64,000 nt of DNA from Palsa-504 sp963808615 (GTDB lineage: Bacteria; Actinomycetota; Actinomycetes; Streptosporangiales; Streptosporangiaceae). Of this stretch, positions 52,882 to 61,678 are shown one piece after another. Positions within the stretch are counted from its first letter, which is position 1. Every line of letters begins with the position of its first letter. The notes below the pieces were generated by a model. That model was not told where the DNA came from. It was given only the letters and a program-made list of their open reading frames with translations, and did no database searches. Location of the stretch: positions 806,001-870,000 of the forward strand of contig CAWEGV010000011.1 of the NCBI GenBank assembly GCA_963808615.1, given 5' to 3'. Position numbers and translations under genes: made by a program.

Positions 52882-54015
52882 GTGACTGAGGTTCAGCTGA
52901 CGGCCAGCGACCTGCTGCGGCGCTTCCCGCTGGTCGACGGGCACAACGACCTGCCGTGGGCGCTGCGTGAACGGTCCCCGGATGGCCTGGCCGACGTCAA
53001 CCTGGCCGGGCCCGTCACCGGCACCCATACCGACCTGCCGCGGCTCAGGGCCGGCGGGGTGGGCGCCCAGTTCTGGTCGGTCTACGTGCCGGCCTCGCTC
53101 GCCGGGCACTCGGCCGTCACCACGGTGCTCGAGCAGATCGACCTGGCGCGCCAGATGATCGCCCAGTACCCGCAGGCACTGGAACTCGCCCTGACGGCCC
53201 GCGACGTGGAGCGGATCTTCGCCTCGGGCCGGATCGCGTCGCTGCTCGGCGCCGAAGGCGGTCACGCCATCGCGGGGTCGCTCGGCGTGCTGCGGATGCT
53301 GTACGCGCTGGGCGTCAGGTACATGACGCTGACGCACAACGCCAACGTCGGCTGGGCCGATTCGGCCACCGACGATCCGCAGGCCGGCGGGCTGACCGAC
53401 TTCGGCCGGGGCGTGGTCCGGGAGATGCAGCGGCTCGGCATGCTGGTCGACCTGTCGCACGTGTCCCCGGACACCATGCACGACGCGCTGGAGGCCGCCG
53501 CGGCGCCGGTGATCTTCTCGCACTCCAGTGCCCGCGCGGTATGCGACACCCCGCGCAACGTGCCTGACGACGTGCTGGCCAGGCTGGCCGGCAACGGCGG
53601 CGTCTGCATGGTGACGTTCGTGCCCGCCTTCGTCTCGCAGCAGTGCGCGGACTGGCTGGCGGAACTGAAGGCCGAGGCCTCGCGCCGTGGCCTGGACCCC
53701 AGGGACTTCGACCAGCTGTCCAGCCTCAGGACCGAGTGGGAAGCCGCGCACCCGCCGCCCCAGGCCACGCTGGCCCAGGCCGCGGACCACATCGAGCACG
53801 TGCGCCAGGTCGCGGGGGTGCAGCACGTGGGCATCGGCGGTGACTTCGACGGCACCCAGGACGTCACGGTCGGCCTGGAGGACGTGTCCACGTATCCCGC
53901 CCTGTTCGCCGAACTCCTGGCCCGCGGCTGGTCCGAATCCGACTGTGCCGCCCTGGCCGACGGCAACCTCCTGCGCGTCCTGCGCGAAGCCGAGTCCTTC
54001 GCCGCGCGCGGCTAG
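52882..54015 (+). CDS. Membrane-dipeptidase family (peptidase M19)
   Basis: 377-aa zinc dipeptidase-like hydrolase. Seen: VDGHNDLPW (metal ligands), GAEGGHAIAGSL with the bridging Glu, DLSHVSPDTMHD and FSHSSARAV with histidine ligands, and GIGGDFDGTQ with the catalytic Asp. No signal peptide, so probably cytoplasmic, as is common in actinobacteria; substrates are dipeptides or lactam-like compounds. GTG 52882 is taken as start. A LuxR-type regulator begins 5 bp after its stop, so the two may be co-transcribed. Confidence 0.93.
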   Translation: MTEVQLTASDLLRRFPLVDGHNDLPWALRERSPDGLADVNLAGPVTGTHTDLPRLRAGGVGAQFWSVYVPASLAGHSAVTTVLEQIDLARQMIAQYPQALELALTARDVERIFASGRIASLLGAEGGHAIAGSLGVLRMLYALGVRYMTLTHNANVGWADSATDDPQAGGLTDFGRGVVREMQRLGMLVDLSHVSPDTMHDALEAAAAPVIFSHSSARAVCDTPRNVPDDVLARLAGNGGVCMVTFVPAFVSQQCADWLAELKAEASRRGLDPRDFDQLSSLRTEWEAAHPPPQATLAQAADHIEHVRQVAGVQHVGIGGDFDGTQDVTVGLEDVSTYPALFAELLARGWSESDCAALADGNLLRVLREAESFAARG

Positions 54016-54019
54016 TCTC

Positions 54020-56311
54020 ATGATCAGCCTGCCTAAGCCGCTGACCAGCTTCATCGGCAGAGAACGCGAGCTGGCGCAGGCCAGACGGCTTCTCCAGGAC
54101 AGCTACCTGGTCACGCTGACCGGCCCGGGCGGTAGCGGCAAGACCCGGCTGTGCATCGCCCTGGCCGCCGAAGTCGCCGGCGACTATTCCGACGGCGTCT
54201 ACTTCGTGCCGCTGGCGCCGGTCCGCGACCCGGGGCTGGTGGCCTCGACCATCGCCCAGAGCATCGGGCTGCAGGACGCCAGGGACCGGCCCTTGATGGA
54301 GCACCTGGTCAGCCAGCTACGCGAGCGGCAGCTGCTGATCGTGCTGGACAACTTCGAGCACCTGCTGGCCGGCGCCCCGGTCGTGACCCGGCTGCTGCAG
54401 GAGACCAGCGCCGTGCGGATCCTGGTCAGCAGCCGCTCGCCGCTGCGCGTATCCGGCGAGCAGGAATGCCCGGTCCCGCCCCTGGCCGTCCCGCAGGAGG
54501 AGGAGGCACACCCGACTGCCGCTTCCCTGGCCGCCTGCGAGTCGGTGCGCCTGTTCGCCGAACGGGCCGCCGCCGCGGTACCGGAATTCACTCTCGACAA
54601 CGAGAACGCGCCGGCCGTCGCGGAGATCGCCCGTAGGCTGGACGGCCTGCCCTTGGCTATCGAGCTGGCGGCCGCGCGGGTCAAGCTGCTGCCACCGCAG
54701 GCCATCTTGCCCCGGCTGGAACACTCGCTGGGCCTGCTGACCGGCGGCCACCGCGACCTGCCCGACCGGCAGCAGACGCTGCGCGCCACGATCGCCTGGA
54801 GCTATGACCTGCTGACCGAGGGGTCCAGGCGGCTCCTCGCCGCATGCTCGGTGTTCGCCGGGGGCGCCAGCCTGGAGGTCATCCAGACGGTCTGCGACGC
54901 CGCGGTTGATACCGGCCTGCCGGTGCTCGATGGCCTGGCCGAGCTGGTGGGCCAGAGCCTGCTGCGGCAGGTGCGCGGCCCGGGGCTGCCGCTCGGGCGT
55001 TATGCGATGCTGGAGACCATCCGCGAGTACGCGACCGAACGGCTGGACGCGATGCCGGAGGCGGACCGGGCCCGCGGCGCTCACGCCACGGCCTTCCTGG
55101 CCCTGGTCGAGGCCGATGGCCGCCCGCATGCGGGCCTGGCGGAAAAGGAATGGCTGGAGCGGGTCGACCTCGAGCACAACAACATCCGGGCGGCGCTCAG
55201 CTGGTATCGCGGCCACGATCCGCCCTCCGCGCTGCGGCTGGCCGCGTCGATGGCCGCGTTCTGGTCCCTGCGCGGGCACCATACCGAGGGCAGGCAGCGC
55301 CTGGGCGAGCTGCTCGGCCTGGTCCCCGACCCGAGCCTGGCCCGCGTCAGCGCCCTGAACGGTGCTGCCTGGCTGGCCATCGACCAGGGCGACTACGACC
55401 ACGCCGCCGACCTGCTCGGCGAGAGCATCAGGCTCAGCCGGACGCTGGGCGATACGGTCGGCGAGGGCATCGCGACCGTGTACCTCGGCCGCAGCAAGAT
55501 GTCCAGGGGGCGGATCACCGAGGGCGCACCGGACGTGGCACGCGCTGTCGCGCTGGTCAGCGAGGCGGGGGACCGTCCGGCGATCGCGTTCGCGATTTTC
55601 TACTCCGGACTGGTCGCACAGCTCACCGGCCAACTCGAAGACGCCTGCGACATTATGGTCCGCTGTGCCGCCATGGCCGCCGAACTCGGCCTGGCGCCCC
55701 TGAACGCGCGGGCCCGGCAGATGCTCGGCTATGTCCGGCTAGACCTGGGCGAGCTGTCCGCGGCCAGGGCGGCGCTGGCGGACGGGTTCCCGGTCTCGAT
55801 GGACGTCGGCGATCGCTGGATCGTGCAGATCGGGCTGGGCGGCTTCGCTGGGCTCGCGGCCAAGACCGGACGGCCCCGGTTGGCGCTCCGGCTGGCCGGA
55901 GCCCTGGAGGCGTACCAGGACGTCAATGAGTTCTCCATGCCGGTACCGATCGCGGAGATCGTCGACCGTTGGCTTGCGCCGGCCCGGGCCAAGGCCGGGC
56001 CGGCGGCCGTGCGATGGCTCGCCGAGGGCCGTCGGATGAGCCCGGAGGAGGCGGTCGGTCTGGCCCTGGCCAACGAGCCCGATGACGCCCCGCCGCCGGG
56101 ACCTCGGCCGACGCTGACCCCCCGGGAGGCCGAGGTCGCGGCGCTCGTGGCCCGCGGGCTGACCAACCGGGACATCGCCGCGCAGTTGTTCCTCTCGGTC
56201 CGGACTGTCGAGGTGCACGTCGACCACATCCTCACCAAGCTGGGCTTCCACACCCGGACCCAGCTGGCTGCGTGGGCCCATGAGGACGGCCTGCTGGCTG
56301 AAGATACGTAG
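54020..56311 (+). CDS. ATPase/TPR regulator with C-terminal LuxR HTH
   Basis: 763 aa from ATG 54020; upstream reading frame overlapping the dipeptidase is noise. Order: FIGRERELAQARRLLQDSYLVTLTGPGGSGKTRLC (P-loop 35-42), LLIVLDNFEHLLAGAPVV (Walker B), ILVSSRSPLRVSGEQE, LDGLPLAIELAAARVKLLPP, a winged-helix-like part, a TPR-rich middle (about 380-640), and a LuxR-type HTH (LTPREAEVAALVARGLTNRDIAAQLFLSVRTVEVHVDHILTKLGFHTRTQLAAW, about 695-750). A STAND-type activator, ATP-dependent. It lies directly upstream of the hydroxylase/decarboxylase genes and may control them. Confidence 0.93.
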   Translation: MISLPKPLTSFIGRERELAQARRLLQDSYLVTLTGPGGSGKTRLCIALAAEVAGDYSDGVYFVPLAPVRDPGLVASTIAQSIGLQDARDRPLMEHLVSQLRERQLLIVLDNFEHLLAGAPVVTRLLQETSAVRILVSSRSPLRVSGEQECPVPPLAVPQEEEAHPTAASLAACESVRLFAERAAAAVPEFTLDNENAPAVAEIARRLDGLPLAIELAAARVKLLPPQAILPRLEHSLGLLTGGHRDLPDRQQTLRATIAWSYDLLTEGSRRLLAACSVFAGGASLEVIQTVCDAAVDTGLPVLDGLAELVGQSLLRQVRGPGLPLGRYAMLETIREYATERLDAMPEADRARGAHATAFLALVEADGRPHAGLAEKEWLERVDLEHNNIRAALSWYRGHDPPSALRLAASMAAFWSLRGHHTEGRQRLGELLGLVPDPSLARVSALNGAAWLAIDQGDYDHAADLLGESIRLSRTLGDTVGEGIATVYLGRSKMSRGRITEGAPDVARAVALVSEAGDRPAIAFAIFYSGLVAQLTGQLEDACDIMVRCAAMAAELGLAPLNARARQMLGYVRLDLGELSAARAALADGFPVSMDVGDRWIVQIGLGGFAGLAAKTGRPRLALRLAGALEAYQDVNEFSMPVPIAEIVDRWLAPARAKAGPAAVRWLAEGRRMSPEEAVGLALANEPDDAPPPGPRPTLTPREAEVAALVARGLTNRDIAAQLFLSVRTVEVHVDHILTKLGFHTRTQLAAWAHEDGLLAEDT

Positions 56312-56321
56312 CGTCTACGTA
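56305..56321. promoter_or_regulatory. Double TACGTA motif upstream of the FAD hydroxylase gene
   Basis: TACGTA at 56305-56310 and 56316-56321, separated by GCGTC. It lies at the very end of the LuxR gene and 46 bp before the hydroxylase start. The same hexamer doublet, TACGTA-TC-TACGTA, lies before the winged-helix gene at 60183-60196, and both share the flanking TCTACGTAAT. A common binding site is likely. Confidence 0.5.
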
Positions 56322-56366
56322 ATCCTTCGGATGGCCGGGGGCGCCGGCCAGCGCAGAGTTGGCCGC

Positions 56367-58037
56367 ATGAACGGTATTCCTCGTGCCCAGCCGCTCGCTC
56401 TGGTCCCCGGTTCCGTCGCACCCGGACGTGCTGGTTCCGCAGCCGACTGCCAGGTGCTGGTCGTGGGGGCCGGCCCGACCGGGCTGGTGCTGGCTGCGGA
56501 ACTGCTGGCCCGCGGGATCCGCACCCGCATCATCGACCAGGGCGACGGGGTAGTGCTGCAACCCCGTGCCATCGGCATCCACGCCCGCGCCCTGGAAGTC
56601 CTCGACATGATGGGCCTGGCGGAGCGCTTCATTGACAGCGGCCAGACGGTGCGCCGGACGCGCTGGTACTCCGAAGGCAAGTTCCTTATCAGCCTGGAGT
56701 TCGCACACTCCGGCTCACGGTTCGGCATGCTACTCGACCTGCCGCAAGACGAGACCGAGCGGCTGCTCCGGGCCCGCATCGCCGAGCTGGGCGGCATGGT
56801 AGAGGACGGCACCGAGCTCACCGGCCTGGCCACCGACCCCGACGCCGTCACCGCGGTCGTCCGCGACCGCAGCGACCATGGGGTGATCACCGCTGGGTAC
56901 GTGGTCGGCTGCGACGGCGCGCACAGCCAGGTGCGGCGCGAGCTCGGCCTGGCCTTCGACGGGCACCCGTACCCTCAGGACTGGCTGCTGGCCGATGTCC
57001 TGCTGGACTGGGACCTGGCCGAGGACGCGGTGCACGCGTTCTTCCGGTCGGACGGGCTGCCGGCCATCCTGTTTCCGATGCGCGGACACCGGTGGCGGCT
57101 CACGCTGCCCTTCGCGGGCCACCGGAGCGGGCAGGCTCCCAGCCTGGAGGAGATCCAGCAGCTCACCGACCAGCGGATGCCGCGGCCGGTCACCGTGTCC
57201 GATCCCAGCTGGCTGGCCAACTTCCGCTGCCATCGCCGGTCAGCCAGCGCCTACCGTCGCGGCCGCGTGCTGCTGGCCGGCGATGCCGTGCACATCCACA
57301 GCCCGGCCGGCGGCCAGGGCATGAACACCGGGATCATGGACGCGCACAACCTGGGCTGGAAGCTCGCCCTGGTCGTCAGCGGCCGGGCGCCCGATGCGCT
57401 GCTCGACAGCTACGGCACCGAACGGCTCCCGGTGGCGCAGGACGTGCTCAAGCTCACTCATACCCTGGTCCGTTACGGCACCATGAGCCATCCCGTCAAG
57501 CGCCGGGTCCGCGATGTCGTCATCCCGGCGCTTGGCCGCAGCACCCTGGTCCAGCGACGGGCCGTCGGTCGGCTCAGCCACGTGCGTGTCGCCTACCGGC
57601 CGGGCCCGCTGACCCGTCAGGACCGCGCCCGGGGCGGGCTGATCCCCGGACAGCGCGTACCCGACATCCAGGTCCGCGCGGGTGGCCAGGACTCCACGCT
57701 GTACAGTGTCCTGCGCGGCGGGCGGCACGTGCTGGTGGTGTCCGCGGCCGACGCGTCCAGCGTGCTGAGCGACCCGGCGCTGTTGCCCTACCGGACCGAC
57801 CTCAACGTCGTCACCAGCGACCTCGGGGGAGGGTTCAGGTTCGGCGGCCGGGGCCCGGCACTGGTCCTCCTGGTCCGGCCCGACGGCCACCTGGCGGCAC
57901 GAGGCAGGCCCGGCCACCTGAACACGGTGACCGGTTACCTGGGCGACTTGTTCGCCGAGCCCGAAGGCGCCGGTCATCAAGCCGGGTCAGCTCCGGGCTG
58001 CCAGACTGTTCGTCATGTCCTATCTGGCCAGCGCTGA
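56367..58037 (+). CDS. FAD-dependent aromatic hydroxylase-like monooxygenase
   Basis: About 556 aa from ATG 56367. Seen: VLVVGAGPTGLVLAAELLARG (FAD Rossmann, GxGxxG), the strand-helix RTRIIDQGDGVVLQPRAIGIHARALEVLDMMGL, VVGCDGAHSQVRRELG (the DG motif binding NAD(P)H and FAD), and LLAGDAVHIHSPAGGQGMNTGIMDAHNLGWKLALV (second FAD motif), then a thioredoxin-like C-terminal part (GGRHVLVVSAADAS). This is the PgaE/TetX/phenol-hydroxylase class, often acting on aromatic polyketides or phenols. Its stop overlaps the PLP decarboxylase start by 23 bases. Confidence 0.92.
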   Translation: MNGIPRAQPLALVPGSVAPGRAGSAADCQVLVVGAGPTGLVLAAELLARGIRTRIIDQGDGVVLQPRAIGIHARALEVLDMMGLAERFIDSGQTVRRTRWYSEGKFLISLEFAHSGSRFGMLLDLPQDETERLLRARIAELGGMVEDGTELTGLATDPDAVTAVVRDRSDHGVITAGYVVGCDGAHSQVRRELGLAFDGHPYPQDWLLADVLLDWDLAEDAVHAFFRSDGLPAILFPMRGHRWRLTLPFAGHRSGQAPSLEEIQQLTDQRMPRPVTVSDPSWLANFRCHRRSASAYRRGRVLLAGDAVHIHSPAGGQGMNTGIMDAHNLGWKLALVVSGRAPDALLDSYGTERLPVAQDVLKLTHTLVRYGTMSHPVKRRVRDVVIPALGRSTLVQRRAVGRLSHVRVAYRPGPLTRQDRARGGLIPGQRVPDIQVRAGGQDSTLYSVLRGGRHVLVVSAADASSVLSDPALLPYRTDLNVVTSDLGGGFRFGGRGPALVLLVRPDGHLAARGRPGHLNTVTGYLGDLFAEPEGAGHQAGSAPGCQTVRHVLSGQR

Positions 58038-59406
58038 CGTCCAGGCGCTTCTCGCCGAGGTAGCCGGGCGCGCCGGGCGCTACCTCACCACTCTCGATGA
58101 ACGCCCGGTGGCTCCGAGCGGCGCCGCGTTGGCCGGGCTCACCTGTTTTGATGAGCCTCTGCCCGAGGTGGCGGGGGAGGCGGCCGCGACGCTGGCCCTG
58201 CTGGACGAGGCGGGATCTCCGGCCACCATGGCCAGCGCGGGTGGCCGGTACTTCGGGTTCGTTACCGGCGGCTGCTACCCGGTCGCGCTGGCCGCGGGCT
58301 GGCTGGCCACGGCGTGGGATCAGAACACCGCACTGCCGGTGATGTCGCCGGTTGCCGCCCGTCTGCACGAGGTGGCGACCGGGTGGCTCGGCGAGCTGCT
58401 CGGCCTGCCCGCGGGCACCGCCGCGGTGTTCGTGACCGGGGCGGCGATGGCCAACACCACCGCGCTCACCGCGGCGCGCGATCAGCAGCTGGCCAGTGCC
58501 GGCTGGGACGTGCAGGCGGACGGGCTGTTCGGGGCGCCGCAGCTCACCGTGGTGGTCGGGGAGAAGGCCCATTCCACGCTGATCAAGGCGCTCGGGCTGA
58601 TCGGGCTCGGCCGGGAGCGGGTCCGCCGGGTGCCGGCCGATGATCAGGGGCGGATGCGGACCGACTGCCTCCCTCAAGACGTGGGCGGCCCGGCGGTAAT
58701 CTGCGTGCAGGCGGGCGAGGTGAATACCGGGGCGTTCGATCGGTTCCCCGCCGTCATGGACTGGGCCCGGCAGCGCGGGGCGTGGGTGCATGCCGATGGG
58801 GCGTTCGGGCTGTGGGCCCTGGCCGACCCCTCGCGGTCGGAATTGACCGCGGGCCTGGCCGACGCGGACTCCTGGGCCACCGACGGGCACAAATGGCTCA
58901 ACGTCTCCTATGACTGCGGCATCGCCCTGGTCCGCCGGCCCGGGGACCTCCGGCGGAGCTTCGCCTCGGTGGCCGGCTACCTGCCCCCCGATACCGGGTT
59001 CGAGGCCATGCATCACACGCCGCAGGCCTCGCAGCGTGCCCGGCAGGTCGAGGTGTGGGCGGTCCTGCGCACGCTGGGCAGGCAGGGCGTGGCTGATCTG
59101 ATCACCCGGACCTGCGACCACGCCCAGGCCATGGCCCGCTACCTGCGCCAGGCGGGCCTGGAGGTGCTGAACGACGTCGTGCTCAACCAGGTCCTGGTCC
59201 GGGCGGCCACCGATGACCAGACGCTGGCCCTGGTCACAGCCGTCCAGCAGGCCGGGACGTGCTGGTGCGGTCCGACCATGTGGGATCAGCGCCCGGCCAT
59301 GCGGATCAGCGTCTCGGGCTGGGCGACCACCGGCGAGGACATCAGGCAGAGCGCCGATGCCATCATCGCCGCCGCCGGGCCCAGGCAGGACCGGGGACGG
59401 AGCTGA
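58015..59406 (+). CDS. PLP-dependent group II decarboxylase
   Basis: 463 aa. Seen: GGRYFGFVTGGCYPVALAAGWLATAWDQN, VFVTGAAMANTTALTAARDQQL, VVGEKAHSTLIKALGLIGLG, HADGAFGLWAL (PLP-interacting Asp) and DGHKWLNVSYDCGIAL with the Schiff-base Lys. The type resembles aromatic-L-amino-acid or glutamate/DABA decarboxylases. ATG 58015 lies inside the end of the hydroxylase gene, so the pair is translationally coupled. Together with the hydroxylase this suggests modification of an aromatic amine or amino acid; the substrate is open. Confidence 0.9.
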   Translation: MSYLASADVQALLAEVAGRAGRYLTTLDERPVAPSGAALAGLTCFDEPLPEVAGEAAATLALLDEAGSPATMASAGGRYFGFVTGGCYPVALAAGWLATAWDQNTALPVMSPVAARLHEVATGWLGELLGLPAGTAAVFVTGAAMANTTALTAARDQQLASAGWDVQADGLFGAPQLTVVVGEKAHSTLIKALGLIGLGRERVRRVPADDQGRMRTDCLPQDVGGPAVICVQAGEVNTGAFDRFPAVMDWARQRGAWVHADGAFGLWALADPSRSELTAGLADADSWATDGHKWLNVSYDCGIALVRRPGDLRRSFASVAGYLPPDTGFEAMHHTPQASQRARQVEVWAVLRTLGRQGVADLITRTCDHAQAMARYLRQAGLEVLNDVVLNQVLVRAATDDQTLALVTAVQQAGTCWCGPTMWDQRPAMRISVSGWATTGEDIRQSADAIIAAAGPRQDRGRS

Positions 59407-59428
59407 GTATCGCGCGTATGGTGGCGGC

Positions 59429-60148
59429 GTGCCCGCCGCTCGTCCGCCGCAGTTCAGAGCCGTGCTGCTGCGCCTGGCGGTGCTGACCGGTATCTGGGCC
59501 GGACTGGTCGGGCTCCTGGTCGCTGCGGGTGAGGTCATCATCCGCTCGGGTGCGGTGACGCATTTCGATCATCACGTCACCCGGGTGGTGGTGAGCTCGC
59601 GGACGCCAGGCCTCAATTCCGCCATGAAGGCCGTGACCTGGCTCGGCTCGTGGGTAGCGCTCCTGGTCACGGCCATTATCATCGCCGTGCTGATCATCGC
59701 GAGACACCTGCCGGTCCTGGCCGCCATCGTGGCCCTGTTCGCGGGGGCGGGCGAAGTCGCCGGCGTGGCGATCGGCAAGGCTGTCATCGGCCGCGGCCGG
59801 CCTCCCCAGGCCATCTGGCTGGTCCATGCCCGCGGCTGGTCCTTCCCATCCGGCCACACCGCCACCGCCTGCCTGGCCTTCGCGATCTTGGCCCTGTGCG
59901 TGGCCACGTTCGCCCGCCGCCGGGCGGTGGCGCTGATTGGCTGGCTGACCGCCGGGCTGGCCATCGCGGCGACCGCGTTCTCGCGGGTGGAACTGGGGGT
60001 GCACTGGACGACCGATGTGATCGCCAGCGTCGTCTTCGTAACCTGCTGGCTGACGGCCATCGCAACCTCACTTGGCGGGCTCCTCCGGCGGCCCGAACCC
60101 CTCGCCGACCAGGCCGGCCGCCCTGAGGCCCCTGCCGCGTCGAGATGA
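59429..60148 (+). CDS. PAP2-type membrane phosphatase
   Basis: 239 aa from GTG 59429 (a GTG at 59462 is an alternative). Six hydrophobic segments. Seen: the three PAP2 signatures KAVIGRGRPP (C1), SFPSGHTATA (C2) and SRVELGVHWTTDV (C3), with catalytic His present. Probably an extracytoplasmic phosphatase on lipid phosphates such as undecaprenyl pyrophosphate or phosphatidic acid. The gap to the decarboxylase is 22 bp, so it may be the last gene of the LuxR-hydroxylase-decarboxylase run. Confidence 0.92.
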   Translation: MPAARPPQFRAVLLRLAVLTGIWAGLVGLLVAAGEVIIRSGAVTHFDHHVTRVVVSSRTPGLNSAMKAVTWLGSWVALLVTAIIIAVLIIARHLPVLAAIVALFAGAGEVAGVAIGKAVIGRGRPPQAIWLVHARGWSFPSGHTATACLAFAILALCVATFARRRAVALIGWLTAGLAIAATAFSRVELGVHWTTDVIASVVFVTCWLTAIATSLGGLLRRPEPLADQAGRPEAPAASR

Positions 60149-60165
60149 GACCGGGACCGGTCTAC

Positions 60166-60196
60166 TACGTTCTAGACAGATTTACGTATCTACGTA
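60166..60196. promoter_or_regulatory. TACGTA motif cluster upstream of the winged-helix regulator
   Basis: TACGTT at 60166-60171, TACGTA at 60183-60188 and 60191-60196, 12 bp before the ATG at 60208. The last two share TCTACGTAAT with the site at 56305-56321. It also contains TCTAGA. It is the natural place for self-control by the protein encoded at 60208, and the matching site suggests the same protein acts on the hydroxylase promoter. Confidence 0.5.
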
Positions 60197-60207
60197 ATAA
60201 TGACTGA

Positions 60208-60738
60208 ATGACCGAGGGCCCCGTCCGAGCGCGGCTGGCTGCGCTCGAGGACCGGGTGGCGCGGCTGGAACAAGAGCGGGAGCCCGCCGCTCCACCGGGG
60301 GCCCAGCCGCCGCCCCGCCCGCCGGCTGCCGATGACACGTTCTGGGTGATCAACGGCCTGCGGGCCCAGCTGCCGGCCGGAGCGGGAGCCGTGGTCTTCG
60401 CGGGCGTCGTGCCGCTGCCCGAGGGCGGCGAGTACCTGTGGCAGTACGGGCGCACCACCGCGGATCTGCTGGCCGCCGACTGGGCCGAGCGCAGCCAGAC
60501 CATCGCCGCGCTGGGTCACCCGGTCCGGATGCTGCTCGCCCAGCTCGTCCTGTCGGGCACCAGGTCGGTCGCCGACCTGCAGGCCGATCCGCGGCTGGGC
60601 ACCACCGGTCAGCTCTACCACCACCTGAGACAGCTGGTGGCGGTCGGCTGGCTGCACCAGACCACCCGCGGGCACTACGAGGTGCCCGCCGCCCGGGTGA
60701 TCCCGCTGCTGGCCATGCTGACCGCCGCTGAGCACTGA
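60208..60738 (+). CDS. Winged-helix (ArsR-like) regulator with an N-terminal coiled coil
   Basis: 176 aa. A heptad-like start (RARLAALEDRVARLEQERE) is followed by a Pro-rich linker, a middle domain (LRAQLPAGAGAVVFAGVVPLPEGGEYLWQYGRTT), and a winged helix: ALGHPVRMLLAQLVLSGTRSVADLQADPRLGTTGQLYHHLRQLVAVGWLHQTTRGHYEV. The HTH fits ArsR-type repressors without a metal site. It is likely autoregulated through the TACGTA motifs 12-42 bp upstream. The M23 peptidase follows after 27 bp, apparently in one operon. Confidence 0.85.
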   Translation: MTEGPVRARLAALEDRVARLEQEREPAAPPGAQPPPRPPAADDTFWVINGLRAQLPAGAGAVVFAGVVPLPEGGEYLWQYGRTTADLLAADWAERSQTIAALGHPVRMLLAQLVLSGTRSVADLQADPRLGTTGQLYHHLRQLVAVGWLHQTTRGHYEVPAARVIPLLAMLTAAEH

Positions 60739-60765
60739 AATCCCGCACAGAAAGGGCATCCCGCC

Positions 60766-61626
60766 ATGTCACCTCAGATCGCAGTCGCGCTGGCCCGCCT
60801 GCGCATGCCGGCCATCCTCGCTCTCGCCTGCCTGCTGGTGGCCGACTGGGTGTGGCCCGTCCTGCCCGGCGGCTGGCTGGGGTGGATCTCATGGATCGGC
60901 ATCATGGCCGCCTTCGTGCTGCTGCTGCGCGCAGGCACGCTGCGGCGCGCGCCGGTCGTGATCCGCCCCCCGGTCACCGGCCGGTGGCTGGCGCTCAATA
61001 GCCCCGGAAGCCGGGTGCCCAGCCACGGCGTGCAAGCCTACGGGCAGTGCTACGCGATTGATCTCATCTTCGACCCGCCCGGCGGAAGCCGGCCGGGCAT
61101 GAGCCTGTGGCCGCTGGCCCGCCGCCCCGCCGACTTCCCTGGTTTCGGCCAGCCCGTCCTCGCTCCCGCCGACGGCGTGGTGGTCCGCGCCCACGACGCC
61201 GAACGCGATCACTGGAGCCGCACCTCCCCGCTCGCCCTGGTCTACCTGTTCACCGTGGAATTGCTGCGCGAGCTGTTCGGGCCGAGCCGGATCCTCGGCA
61301 ACCACGTGGTGATCGACCTGGGCGACGGGGTCTACGCGGCTCTCGCGCACCTGCGCCGCCGCTCGGTCCGGGTGACGGCGGGCCAGCGGGTCACCGCCGG
61401 CCAGCAGATCGCCGAATGCGGCAACTCCGGCAACTCCACAGAACCGCACCTGCACGTCCAGCTCATGGACCACCCCAGCGTGCTGCGCGCCGCCGGCCTC
61501 CCCGTCCGTTTCCAGCCCGCCGACGGCGGCCCGGCCGGGCTTCCCCGCAACGGCCAGCACCTGCTCGCCGACCGGGCGGCCAGCACCGAACCAGACCTGC
61601 TGCCGCCGCCGCTGACCGCCCGCTGA
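60766..61626 (+). CDS. M23-family (LytM) membrane peptidase
   Basis: 286 aa from ATG 60766 (AAAGGG about 10 bases upstream). Two membrane segments at the N-terminus (about 14-32 and 38-56), then a LytM domain: SHGVQAYGQCYAIDL with the first zinc His and Asp, GNHVVIDLGDGVYAALAHL, GQRVTAGQQIAECGNSGNS and HLHVQLMD (HxH). All zinc ligands are present. It cuts or inspects peptidoglycan at the cell surface. Probably co-transcribed with the winged-helix regulator. Confidence 0.92.
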   Translation: MSPQIAVALARLRMPAILALACLLVADWVWPVLPGGWLGWISWIGIMAAFVLLLRAGTLRRAPVVIRPPVTGRWLALNSPGSRVPSHGVQAYGQCYAIDLIFDPPGGSRPGMSLWPLARRPADFPGFGQPVLAPADGVVVRAHDAERDHWSRTSPLALVYLFTVELLRELFGPSRILGNHVVIDLGDGVYAALAHLRRRSVRVTAGQRVTAGQQIAECGNSGNSTEPHLHVQLMDHPSVLRAAGLPVRFQPADGGPAGLPRNGQHLLADRAASTEPDLLPPPLTAR

Positions 61627-61678
61627 TCCCTGGGCCACTAAGATCGCACCCGATGACAGCCCACGCCGGCCGCTCCCG

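Noticed and set aside
53687..54019. Long extension of the LuxR-type gene into the dipeptidase gene
   Set aside because: It is the other frame of the dipeptidase; the P-loop regulator family starts near FIGRERELAQ, which fits ATG 54020.
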